DNA of 64,000 nt from Tribonema minus (lineage: Eukaryota > Sar > Xanthophyceae > Tribonematales > Tribonemataceae), in assembly GCA_017506865.1 (NCBI GenBank), contig JAFCMP010000520.1, positions 434,001 to 498,000 on the forward strand, written 5' to 3'. The notes under the pieces were generated by a model. The model was given only the letters and a program-made list of their open reading frames with translations. It did no database searches and was not told the origin of the DNA. Numbering within the stretch: the first letter of the stretch is position 1; each line of letters begins with the position of its first letter. This document shows positions 39,492 to 51,700 of the stretch, piece after piece. The translations under genes and the position numbers were made by a program.

Positions 39492-42400
39492 AGTGGCAGC
39501 GGCGGCGGCGGCAGCGACGGCAGCGACAGCAGCGCTCACGTGGACGCGCTCGACCGGCGGCGGCGCACCGCGCTGCTGTGCGCATGCGAGAGCGGCAGCG
39601 GCGCGTGCGTAGCGGCGCTGGTCGCGGCGGGAGCGGACGTGCGCGCGGCGCTCAGCAGCAGCAGCGGCGGCGCTGGCCGCACGGCGCTGCACTGCGCGGT
39701 GCTGTCGGGGAGCGCTGCCGCGGTCGGAGCGCTGCTGTGGGCGCCGCACGTGGACGCTGTGCTTGATGTGGCAGATGGGTGAGTTGTGTGCTGCACGCCG
39801 CCGCAGCGCTGTTGGTAGCGGAGGCTCCGGTGAATCGGGGGACGTAAACAAAAAAAAAATGCGCTACGTGATGGTGGGGGACTGTGTTAGGCCTCCCCGC
39901 TGCAGGTGTTGCGCCTGCCTGGTGACCATGCCCTGATGCGTCGAGCTCTCTGATGCTGAACCCTGATTTGCAACAGTTTCACGGGGACTGGTACCTTGCG
40001 GCAATGCGGTGCCTGAATACTGCTGTGCGTGCCACACACAATTTGTGCGCCATACGCAGCCGCCCGGCCAGCTCAGCACGCGACGCCACGCTGCTGGGGT
40101 CTGCTGCACGGCTACCGTCTACGCATGTGTGAGAGACGCACAGCGGCGCCTTGACAGCGTCGCCGTGAACCACGGCGCACGCGCAGCTGCAAATGTTCAA
40201 GTTGACACTACGAAGGACGCTAATTTCGCCAGCCACCGCCATGACGCCACCGCGCCTCCTCCTGTACGCCGCGACAGGCGCGGCAGCGCGCCGCTGCACT
40301 ACGCCGCGGCCGCGGGGCGCGCGCGCATCGTGCGGCTGCTGCTGGCGGCGGGCGCGTCGCCGCTGGCGCACGACGGCGCGGGGCGTACGCCGCAGCAGCG
40401 CGCGGCGGCGCGCGGCCGCGCGCGCGCGGCGCAGCTGCTGCGCGCCGCCGCCGCCGCTGCGCTCGGTGGCAGCGCTGCGGCGGTGCTCAGTGGAAGCGCT
40501 ACGCCAGCGGCGCTCGGGAGCGCGCCGGCGGCAGCGCTCGGCAGCCGTGCTGGCGGCGCAGAAGCAGCGGCGGCGGCGGAGGAGAGGCGACAGAGGGTGC
40601 GCGCGGCGCTGGCTGCTGCCACAACAGCCGCTCATCCTCCAAAAACCTGTACAGGGGAAATTGGGCGTAACGACACTGTAGAGGGGGGAGGTGCAGCCCG
40701 GGTCCAGGCAGCGGCGGGCGCGCAGCTGCTGCTCGCTGTGCAGCGGGGCGACGCCGAGTCGGCAGCGGAGGCGCTGCGGTGCTGCGGCGGCGGTGCGGCA
40801 GCGGCGGCGCGCGCCGCGGACTGCGCGGGGCGCACGCCGCTGCACCTGGCCTGTCTGGCAGGCCATGTCGACATTGTGGAACTGCTGCTGCAAACGCTAG
40901 CTGCAGAAGCTGCAGTGCTGCCGCCACCAGCAGCGAGATCTGCTGCCGGCGGTGCGACGGCGGCGGCAGCAGCAGTAGCAGCAGCGGCGGCGGCGGCACC
41001 CGCATGGGACGTCCCCGAGTCCAGCGGATTCACGCCGCTGCTGCTCGCGTGCCGCGCGGGCCACGCGCGCGCCGCGGCGGCGCTGCTGCACATGCAGCCG
41101 CCCGCGCGCGCCAGCGCCGCCGACGCCGTGCTGCGGTGGCCGTGCGAGCGGTGGGCGCGCGTCGGCGGCCACAACGCCGTTCTCGTGGAGCTGCAGCGAC
41201 ACCTGAGCAATGCTACGCATGCAACTTCAACCTCAACTCAGCCATGGCAAGCACCGTGCCCTGCGTCGTCGCCCGCGTGGCGCGATCCTCCGAGCGCCCA
41301 CTGCCTGCGAGGCTGCGGCGGCGGCGGCGGCGGGCGGCGCGCGCTGCCGCTGGCGGCGCTGCGGGCGGCGGCGGAGCGCGGCAGCGCGGCGGACATCATG
41401 GCGCTCGCGGAGCTTGTTGAGGCGCGAGCGCGCTACTGCACTCTGAGCGCTGCCGCTGGGGCTGCACTCAGCGGCAAGGCCAGTGTTGATGCCGCCGCTG
41501 CTGCCGCTGCAGCTGCTGCCGTGCGCAGCTTTGTGAACGCGCCGCTGGCCGCGGCGGCGTGGGGCTACCGCTGCGGCAGCAGCAGCGGCGGCGCCTCGTA
41601 CGGCGATTGCAGTGGCGGCAGCGGTCCCTGCAATGCTGGCCGTCAACGCAATGGCGGCAGCTGTACATCACACACCAATGGCAGCAGCTGCCGCAGCGGC
41701 ATAACAGTGCTGCACTTGAGCGCCAACGGCGGCCACGCAGCGGCATTCGCAGTATTGCTGGCGCTGGGTGCGTCGTGCGACGCACGCGACGCTTGTGGCC
41801 ACACCCCGCTGCACTACGCCGCCGCTGCCGGGTCCGCAGCGTGCATATTGGAGTTGGCGCGCTGCAGCGGCAGCAACAGCAGCGGCAAAGCTTGCGGCAG
41901 CAGTAGCGAAACAAAACGCGGCTGCGACAGTAGTGGTGTCATTGGCAACAGCCGTCGCGGCAGCGGCGGCAGCGGCGGCGGCAGCAGGGGTGGCGGCGGC
42001 GGCAGCGGCACGAGCGCATGCCGCTGTCTGGCGGCACGCTCATCATGCACAGCGTCGACTGCGCTGCACCTGGCGGCGGCGGCGGGGCACGGCGATGCGG
42101 CGGTGGCGCTGGCGGCGGCGGGCGCGCCGCTGAATGCGCGCGACGCTGACGGCTGCACCGCGCTGCACTGCGCAGCGGCGGCGGGCAGCGCGGCGGTGGC
42201 AGACGCGCTGATTTCGGCGGGAGCGCAGCTTGATGTGACCGACAAGATGGGTTGGACGCCGCTGCGGCTTGCCATCGACGCGGGAGCGGAGGCTGCAGTC
42301 GAGGTGCTGCGCCGCGCCGCGGCACGGCGCGACGCTGACCGAGCGCTGTCGCGGCATGTTCCAACAGGTGCTGAAGCAGCGGTCGGCGCAGGAGGCGCGG

Positions 42401-43356
42401 CGGCGGCGGCGCTGGCACCAGCGCAGGCGGCAAAACAGGCCACGCCTCTTGCGACCACGCCTGTCACGGCGCACAGACTATTGGCGCCCCAGGGACCCAG
42501 CCCTAGTCCTAATCCTAACCCAGCTGCCGCGGCTGAAATGGTACATGACGCACATGCTGCCGCTGCAGAGCAGTCAGTGCCGCCGTCTGCTGCGAGGCCC
42601 ATCACCGATCCGCCGCGCCGCAGCAGCGTGGGCCGCCGCTCATTCTCGCAGAGCACTGCTGCGAGCATGGTCACCATCGCCGAGGTTCCGGGGCCGCGCC
42701 CGTCCACGGCGCCGGCCCGTGAGAGCAGCAGTGCTCAGCGAGTTTCAACAGGCAGCAGCACTCCGTCGGCAGCAGCAGCACCACGCAGCGGCAGCACGCA
42801 GCCAGCAGTCGACAGCAGCAGCAGCAGCAGCAGCGCGCGGCGTGTGACAGAGAGCAGCGGTCATCAGCAGTTGGAGGACATGGCGGATGTGTACAGCCGG
42901 TGGGGCGTCAGCGCACCCGGCAGCACCGGAGCGCTGCTGCTGCCGAGCACTGTTGCGCGTCAGTCGGCGGCAGCGGGCGTCACCGCTGCCGCCGCAGCGC
43001 CTGCCGCGGGTCCACAGCATACGCTCGCAGCAGCAGCAGCAGCAGCAGCGCCAACAGCAGCAGCAGCAGCAGCAGCGACAGCAGCGGCAGTTGCCGCAAA
43101 AGCATCATCGCCAACCAACGCTGCTGCGCCGGAACGCACACGCGACAGCAGCGACGACGCCGCATCGTTTAAGGATGACCCGATGGCGGACTACCTGAGT
43201 GATGGCAGCAGCAGCAGCGGCAGCAGCAGCAGTGCGCACGATGGCGGCGGCGGCGGCGCACTGGATGCGCATGACGGGCGGCGGCGGCGGCGCAACACGC
43301 AGGAGCTCCTGGACATGAGCTTCAGCCCTAGCCTCGTGCGAAGGCTGCCACAATAG
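38364..43356 (+). CDS. Ankyrin-repeat protein, about 1421 residues
   Basis: Three exons join in phase: 38364-38676, 38905-39778 and 40278-43356 (TAG stop). Residues about 1-1075 hold many ankyrin repeats with the TPLHxAA and LLxAGAxxxxxD signatures, such as GATPLHYLAQ, ETPLHWAAEA, RTALHCAVLSG, RTPLHLACLAGH and HTPLHYAAAAGS. They are broken up by Gly/Ser/Ala tracts, including one near 39425-39530. The last 345 residues are Ser/Ala/Pro/Gln-rich, from GCA/CAG repeats, and probably disordered. No other catalytic or membrane domain is seen. Ankyrin repeats bind partner proteins, so a scaffold role is inferred; the partner is unknown. Unlike its neighbours this gene has short introns (228 and 499 bp) without exon echoes. 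The ATG at 38364 is the first in frame. Confidence 0.85.
38905..39778 (+). CDS. Ankyrin protein, exon 2
   Basis: ITQLLLEAGADPGALSATQQ to VDAVLDVAD, with several repeats and a Gly/Ser tract. Acceptor ACATGCAG, donor GTGAGT. The spliced junction restores LDVADGRGSAPLHYAA. Confidence 0.85.
40278..43356 (+). CDS. Ankyrin protein, exon 3 (most repeats and tail)
   Basis: 3079 nt. The true exon begins after GCGACAG at 40277; the open frame upstream to 40009 is intron. Repeats run to about 42330 (DKMGWTPLRLAID), then a low-complexity tail with poly-Ser and poly-Ala, ending SFSPSLVRRLPQ. Confidence 0.86.
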
Positions 43357-45289
43357 CACTCAGCGTCGTCAGTATCCTGCTCGCTCCAACTGTGCTCCTT
43401 GCTGCAAGGGGGGCGTCCAAGTTTGATCCAAGGATGCACGTGTAAACTTCAAGTTTTGGAATGTGCCTGCCTGCTGATCAACAGCCGCATTTGATTTCCG
43501 CCAACCATGTACCACCACAAAACACGCTTACGGCAGGGAATATGATAGAAGCATCTCTTCCAACTGATCATCTTGCTTTGGGAAAATGGCACCATGCAGG
43601 CATCTGTGGCGGTGTGCACATCTGCCATGGCAACTGAATGACAGGAAGTGCTCAATGGCAACAGAGCGGCGGTGCTGCCGTGACAAGGAAGGTTCTGGCC
43701 TGTCGCCGTACTGCATGAGATATCAGTGACCTTCTGCAGCACGCGTGCTGTGCGGTGCCACCGATGTTGCAGGTGCACGTACCGTGATACAGTGTGGTGT
43801 ACATGTACCAAGGACGCTGCACAAATTTATTTGAGGTGCAAGCTTTGACGGCAAAATACATGAGGCAGGCAGGAGTGAGGGTTGGAGCAGGGCTTAGGAC
43901 TAGGCTAGGGTCAGGCTTAGGGTTAGAGTTAGGGTTAGGGTTAGGATTAGGCGTAGGGTTAGGTCTGTCGGCGAGCGCTGCTGCAGAACACACAAAGGCG
44001 CAGGACCGATGTGAGTCGCCGCACTGCGTGAGGTGTCTGTGAGCTCTTGCAGCCCACGCGCTGTGCGCTGCCGCTGATGTTGCGAGTGCACGTGCATGGA
44101 TTCACTGCGGAGCATGCCCACCGAGGATGCCGCACGTACTTGCACGCTTTGACAAAGCTGATGTGGAAGATAGGTCGCTGAACTGAGGGACCCATGTCTG
44201 GGCAAGCACTGCAGCCCGATGAGAGTCGCCGCACTGCGTGAAGTGTCTGTGAGCTCTTGCAGCTGTTTTTTACGTGCCGCGCACCGCCGTTGATGCTGCG
44301 AGTGCACGTGCATGGATTCAAATGCGGGACGTGCATGCTCACCACCAAGGACGCCGCACACACTTACACGCGTTGACAACAAAGCACGTGTGGTAGATGG
44401 GCAACTGAACGAGACTAGTGTCTGGGCGAGCACTGCTGCAGGTCGCGCAAAGGGGACAGTGGTGGTACGTACACCTTGCAGACTCAGCCATTATGGGGGC
44501 GTGCACACCATTTGGCGATATTTGCGAGAGCGCTGCATGGGACAGAGACGGCCGCGACAACAGCGAGATTGATGAGCAGAAGATAAAAAGTGTCTCATCG
44601 ATGTCCGCTTTTGGTGTGAGTGTGGAGCATCGCGTCCCTTTCAACAGACGCGCAGTCGCTCGGCATACCCATCTGGCTTGACGTGGCCGGCTTCAAGTTG
44701 AACATTGTGACTGCGCTGTGAGAGGCAGCTTGTGACTCGAGTATGATGTTTTCCTGTGCAAAGTGCACCTTTGGACTTGAAACAGTACCATATGATGATC
44801 ACTAGAACGCTCCTGCTACTTCAACAACCACGCTGAGTGATCGGACCCATCAGCGAGCGTTCACTGCGCCCGTTCCGGCAACACACAACCTATCTGCCCA
44901 TGCCTGTGAACGAAAGTACTGTCACCCACCAATGATGCAAGCCGAGCGCACAAAATCGAACGCGGCATCGATGCAACGGCCGGGCGTGAAAGGCGGCATG
45001 CGCCGCACGGCCGAAAAAGAAACGGAAACCGCCAAATTCAGCTCCGAGAAACCGTAGCGCTCACGACGCCGCACGTGATGCGGCGCCGAACGAGCGGCAG
45101 GGGCTGGGGCGCAGCGGCAGCGGGCATCGCTCGTCATTGCAGTGCATAGCTGCGTTTCTGCAGCAGATGCGTCGGTGCCACGCAGCAGCGGCAGTGGCCG
45201 TCGTCAGCTGCGGTGGCAGCGGCAGCGGCAGAGCGGCCGCAGCAGCGGCGCCGCAGCTCGATCGCAGCAAGCGGCAGTGCCGCAGCACC
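43357..45289. repeat. Convergent intergenic spacer with a duplicated block of about 210 bp
   Basis: Lies between the ends of the ankyrin and glycosyltransferase genes. Two related blocks begin near 44008 and 44218, both with GAGTCGCCGCACTGCGTGA and later TGCGAGTGCACGTGCATGG. A weaker third is near 43715-43800. TTAGGG-like runs at 43905-43965. No gene supported. Confidence 0.6.
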
Positions 45290-45779
45290 TTACGCCCACG
45301 CTGCCGCATCATCGGCGTCCATCGCCGCGGCAATGGCACTTGCTGCGGCAGCGGCTGTGGCAGCGGCGCCGGCAGCGTCGTAACGCTCTGTGCTGCCGGC
45401 TTCAGCATCAGCGGCGGTTGCGGCGGCAGCGGCGGTGGTGTGGCCAGCATCGGTAGGTGATGCGGCGGCTGCTGCGGCTATGCCGGCAGCAGCGGCGACG
45501 GCGGCAGCCGCGGAGGCAGCGGCGGCGGCGGCGGCGGCGTCTGCCGCGCCGCTGTTAGAGCTGGATTCGCTGCCGTCAAAGCTGACGGAGGGCGTGTCAG
45601 TGCTCTGCAGGGAGCATGTGGCGACGTTCCTGGTAGACGACGTGAGTGCGAGGGCCTTCTTGCTGAGCGCTGCTGCCGCTGCCTTGGGGTCGTCGCACGC
45701 GTTGACCTCTTCAATCTCCTCGACGCACGCCACGATCTCGGCGATGGCGTCCATCATGTCGCGGCCGCCGTACTTGGGG
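45290..45779 (-). CDS. Glycosyltransferase, last exon
   Basis: NPKYGGRDMMDAIAEIVACV, an acidic helix, Ser/Thr-rich stretch and an Ala-rich tail ending AMDADDAAAWA and a stop. The acceptor CACGCAG follows long C-runs (G on plus, 45790-45815). Confidence 0.8.
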
Positions 45780-48700
45780 CTGCGTGCGAGGGGGGGGGCG
45801 GGGGGGGGGGGGGCAGGGGGTATGCATGTATAGACACACTGATGAGTAGGGGGGGGGGGGGGGGGGGGGGTATGCATGTTCAGACACACTGATGAGAGTG
45901 CGTCGCGTTCGACACGTTGGGGCATTTGACTCGGCATACTGTCCTGCCGAGCGCCTCGCAGCGCGTAGGAAAGGGCGGAGGGGGGGGGGCGGCTCAGGTG
46001 CTCTACCTACTGGTCGTAACGGCCGCGCTTGCTTCACAGCACTCGACAGGGGTGCAACTTCAAGGTTTTTATGGCGCAGACACTGGAACGTCACCTTTGC
46101 AGTGCTCAGCAGGCACAACTTCAGTTCTGCAACGGAGGCACATCACTCACTTCCATTGGGCGCCGTCACCGTCGTGCCAATTTCACAGTGCTCAGCAGGT
46201 ACGACTTCAAGTCTACAGGCAGAGGCACATCACTCACTTCTCGTCTGGCGGCGTCCCTGTCCTGCGGCTCGTGCCGATGACGTAGAGCGGGAACGTGAGC
46301 AGCACGCCGAGGTACGCAATGATGGCGGAGTGGTTGGTGGTGAGCGCGCCCCAGTTGGCGGCGAGGATCGCCACGAGCGCCGCCGCGGCGAGCAGCAGCT
46401 CCATCTGCAGCAGCGCTCAGGCGGATCACGCAAACTTCCTTCAAATATGCATATTTGGAAGTACTCGCTGTACCTCTGCCCGTACGACTTCAACCTGAAT
46501 TTCCGCTAAAGTCATTGATACTTTTTGAAATGTATGTATTCATAAACTACGGATGGGTGCACGCGTGTGAGTCTGCGCGGAGCGCGAGTGAGTGAGGCGG
46601 CGGGAGCGCCGATGAGGAGCGGTGCATCCGGCACGGCGCTTTGAGGGAGCGAGCACTGGTGTCATGTGCAGAGGATCTTCGAGAGACAAGCGGGTGGCTG
46701 GCGTACTCCTTGAAGGAGAGAGAACGCACGCTGTGTTGTCAAAAGATGTGACAGGGAGCTCTGGGCTGGCTACTTCTTGCAACTGAGAGAACGCGCATTG
46801 TGAGCCGGACTTTGATCGTCCATAGATAAATACTGAATACGGACGTTGATCGTTGCCATAGACAAGTATATAGAAGTATGCAGAACGCCTCGACGGCTGT
46901 TGGTAGCGCAACAGTGGCAGTGGCAGAAGCTTATGACTCGAGACGGTTGGTACCGCAGCGATGCTGCAGTGATGCCCTAGCAATGGGCGCGCTGATTGGG
47001 GAGGCCTCTGCACATAGCACCTGCAGAACCTGCGACGATCACTTGAAAGCCGCGACAACGGTGTGCAAGGCGCTGGTCCCCAGCGACTGGAGCATGTACC
47101 ACTTGAGTTGCACTACTTCAAACTGTGACTCACCCAGGTGTACTTGCAGAAGGAGACCATGGTCTGCCAGGGGCTTGTCCCGAGCGACTGGAACGTGCGC
47201 CACTTGGTGTTGCCAGTAATGACCTTGAGCATGCCGCGCGCGCAGCGTGCGCTGCCGTAGAAGATGTCCACGACCCCAAAGTAGATGGTGTGGATCTGCC
47301 GGATCAGGGTCACCGCGAGGGGTTGGGGCCCCCGGGGGGAGGGCAGGGGGGGCAATGAGAAGGTGATGGGGGTAGGGCGAACGCAGTCATTGCATCATGT
47401 CAACACTGAGGACATCTCAAAATTCCTGTGTGATGTTTGGACCGGCACTGGCGGAACAGAATTCTGAAAACTGCATTGCACTCGACATATTGTCAATGAT
47501 GGCCTTGCAGCACGCATGTGCGCGTCGCAGGATGCGCAACGCTGCGCGGCCGCGTCAGGTTCTGGAAGACAGATGTGGCTTATTTGCGGCAGCGGCAGCG
47601 CCTCTCACCTGCAGCATGACCTTCTCCTTCCACGTCAGCCCCTTGACGACCATCATGCTGACGACGAACGGCAGCAGCACGATCTGCACATTGACGACAA
47701 TGGCCAGGTAGTACATGCCTGCGCGCACAACAGGACAGCTGGCCGTAAAGAGTGTGGAGAGTTTGCGAAGCGTCTGGAGGAGGCAGCAGTACTTGCATCA
47801 CTGCTTGCTTGGCACCAACAACCAAGACTACGCACACAGCTGTAGCAGAGCACTGACTGGTACGCTAGCATAGAAAGTACCTGCCTGCACGCACAAAATA
47901 AGCAGTTGACGACGATGGCCAGGTAGTACATGCCTGCGCGCGGAAAACGAGTGCAATGAAGTCACACCTGCTGGCCGCCTGCACTGCTGGTGACAATGAG
48001 GAAGCCAGCAGTGGCAGCGTGCTGGTATTGCCGCGCTTGGGCCCGCCAGAACTCACGGACATCGCAGTGCCACTGCGGGCGTCACGGTTGCCGGAGCGAC
48101 GAGGCGGTCTGGGCATGCCGCTTTTGGGGCTACTGGCACCAGCCGCATACACGGCCCAGGCATGCACAACACTGCGGCCTGCAATAATTCATGCCACTGA
48201 GGCAGCAGGGGCCCTGAGGCTCGGCACTGACGAACACGGCGCAGTCACCTGGTTCGGGCAGCACTCATGCGCAATACGCGAGGACCAGGGACTGCCGCCA
48301 ATCATCGAGGCCGTGCGACGCTCTACGCGAGCGCTGACAGCTGATGGCGGCGAAAAATCACGCACAGCTGTGGCCGAGCAGCTCCCAGCATCGTTGCTAC
48401 GGTGTGCAGCAGATACGACGGCCGCAGCGTCGACGCTCCCCACTGCGGTGCAAGCGATCTACGCCGCAACTGCCGTCACGGAGACGGGGACCACTGAGCC
48501 AGCCCCACACACCCACGGCATTGTGCCTGGCGCCGAGGCGGCCGCTGCGGCGGCGACCGTACCTGGCCCTCAAGCCGCTGCCGCGGCTGCCTCTTCCACG
48601 CCCGCTAAAACACAAACTAGCGCGGAAGAAAGCAGCTGCAGCGGCGGGCAGGAGGACGACGACGACGACTGGGAGGCCTATGCTGACGAGATCTGCAGGA

Positions 48701-51700
48701 AGGTAGTGCCCCGCCGCCGGCGCGGTCACTTCACGCACGGACTACAAGCCGGCCTTTCAAATGTTCTTCGACGTCAATACGAGGACTGCCTGGTGGAGGA
48801 CCTAGAGGCTGCCTCGGCTGGTGCCGTGGGCAAGCCGACGCAGGCTACACTTATTGGTGACTCGCGTGACACCAGCCGCCGCCGCCAACAGGCTAGCGCG
48901 CGGGTCCTGGCGCAGCTGCGCAGCCAGCGTGCGTCCGGGGCAATGGCGTGGATGAGCGTGCTGCCCGCTGCCAATGACCGCCCGGGTGCGGCGCCCATGT
49001 CCAGTATGGCAGCAGCCACGATGATTTTGGTTGCGATCTTTATAGACGGGTGGGGCATACAGGGCGAGGTGTGCCCATGGCGGTGCAGTGACGTGAGCCC
49101 CACCTCCACGCATGCGATCAGCTGCCCCAGCCAGCACATACGGGGGCACAACGCGACACACACTGCCCAAAAGCGGTGCCTACAGCGCATCTTGAGACAG
49201 CACCATGTCTCTATTGTCCGCAATGAGGACGCTAGCGTCTTCAAGGTACCGGGGTATCGGGCGGACACAGTCATTGACCCAGGGTGTCTGCACTTTAGCA
49301 GTGCATACCGTAACAAGGGAATAGTGCTAGACACAAGTGTGCGCGCGCCCACAGCGAGCTCGTACCTGACAGGCAAAACAAATGCCTCGAACACGGACGG
49401 CTATGCTGCTGGGGTGGGGGAGGACGCGAAGGTCAAGCACCACACCGGCACCTTGACGTCATCTTGGGCTTTCGTGCCATTCGTGCAGGAGTCGTACGGA
49501 CGGCTGGGCAAGCAGACAAGCCTTTTTGTTAAGGAGTTGGCAATGCACTCAGCACTGTGCTCAGGGGGGGGGAAGGCAGATGTGTTACGCAAGGCCGGGT
49601 TAGCTAAGCGTCAGATCCACATTGAGCTGAGCATATCGCTGGCGCGGGAGTTGGCGGAGCGCGTCATGGCATACACACGTGGAGCGCGAATGCTGGGCTG
49701 TGTTGCGGCGCCGGTATCCAAACTCCTAGGGCACAGCGCAGACTAGGCTGCTGCGTTGACGCAAGCTTTTCGATTGCATAGGCAACCCGGCCTCCCTTGG
49801 GCCTTTATAAATACAAGTCCATACGTGCAATGAGCTTGCGTTATCATCTAGTCCACGACATGATTCGTTTCTGAAATGTGACGCGACGCACTGCGAGAAG
49901 TATCAGCCAGCACAGCTCAATAACACTGGGGACCAGGCGTAGAGCGGGTACTTTTTGCAAGCCCCCGGGGAAGTTGGCAGCGTGGCCAAATGACACTTCG
50001 CGCCGGTAGCAGCCAGTGTTTGGCGCAGCTGCAGTATTGGCGATCGGGCAGACAAGTTTGACAGTTGTCAGGCGGACAACATGCGTACTTCAACATCATT
50101 ATTTCACCATCATTTTTCAACAGCGTTAATTGCGATCACAAGTTTCACTGACCGCACACACCCTGGGCAGCTTATAACCTCCACAACCGGGCATGGGCCG
50201 AAGTGAGTCTTTCAGATGAAGTGCTCCCTTTTTGAAGGCTCTTGACCTTTTGTAAACAGACCTGCGAAGTTCTTCGCATTGTACATGAAAGTAGTTTTAA
50301 AAGTACAACTTTACAGTAGTATGCTCGGAATGTGTGCTCATGTGGGACTTTGTGTTGCTGCGTAAGCTTTACAGCATTTTGTACGTGTACTCATGGTGTA
50401 GTTCTCTTGGAAATAGAACTTGGGGTATTTTGCCCGGCACTGCTCTGATCTAAGCCATTTCAAAGATCAAATCTGTAATGTATATTGCACCCTCACTGAA
50501 GGTTATCAAGATGTTACCGACTTTATGGCTATTGAGAAGCGCGACACCTGCGCAGCGCTACGCATTCGAGCACACACACTAGCAGCTCTGGCAAGTCACC
50601 TCTCCACTTTTGCCAGCCAAACTGCAACTTGAACTCACCCAGCAGCTCCGACTGCAGGAACGTGAACGTCACCATCGTGATGAGCACGGCGGGCTTGAGG
50701 TAGATGCAGCGTATGTTGAAGGTGCTGGAGTAGACGGCGCTTGCCATCTTGGCAAAGTACGCCGCGTAGAACGCGCGCACGTGGCTGCGTGACGCGAGAG
50801 CAATGCGTGCAACGCAGCGGGGCTCAGGCTTCAACATGTGCGAGTAAACAACAGATCAGAATTTTTGGCAATTTTGTGAAAAACCGGGTCCAAAAAACAG
50901 GAACCAGCAAGCCGCGCAGAGAAGGGGGCGAGGCGAGCATGCGGTAGCCAGTCACACTCTGTTTGACCACACGAGATCAAAGCCCTTGTGGTGACAGCAA
51001 CACCAGACTGAGTCAGCCAGTGGACACGGTAGCGAGTCTGGTCAGCTGAAACGAAGAAACGCACACACATACATACATGCATATATGCATACTTACCATA
51101 GTAGAGAAATTAACTCGCCGCAGTAAAGGATTGCCCTGTAGAAATCCCGATAGCAACACATGTGGCACATGCGCACCCAGGGGAGGTGAGAGTCTTAGGG
51201 GGATACCTGCAAGCGCACCCCGTCAAGTTGACGCCCTGTAAAGTCCGGTCGGCTCTTGGCGTCGTACACCTTATACCATTTACAATTACGTATACTATCA
51301 TGTTGCGATGTGTGCGGAGGATTTCACAAAAAAACTGGTCAGCGTAAAACCAATGTGGGTGTGGTGGTGCAGGCGCGCACAAGAAAGAAGCAGAACAGCC
51401 TGCACAACAGCATCGGATAAAAGTGCTCCAAAATTTGCAACTCTGTCCTCGTGAAACAAAAAGGTATCACAAGTGCATCTGCAACAAATGTGGCCAGCAG
51501 TACAGTGCATGTGCGCTGGCGAGAGCAAGAGACGACACGGCTGCAAGGAGAGCTTATTAGTGCCCGTATGTAACTTCAACTGCTGTAATGAGTGCTGCCA
51601 CTTCCTGAGCGTTGCCACCCACCAGAAGGAGAAGCGCGAGAGCAGGTTGGGCAGCAGCCCAAAGGTGAAGGGAAACAGGTACTTGGAGATGATGATGTCC

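Noticed and set aside
40009-40277. Start of the 1115-codon ankyrin frame as a true N-terminus
   Set aside because: The acceptor at 40277 joins exon 2 to restore an ankyrin repeat; the upstream part lacks repeats.
43900-44433. 177-codon minus-strand ORF
   Set aside because: It lies on the duplicated spacer block with TTAGGG-like sequence and has no splice or domain support.
45390-45833. 147-codon plus-strand ORF
   Set aside because: Shadow of the Ala-rich last glycosyltransferase exon on the other strand.
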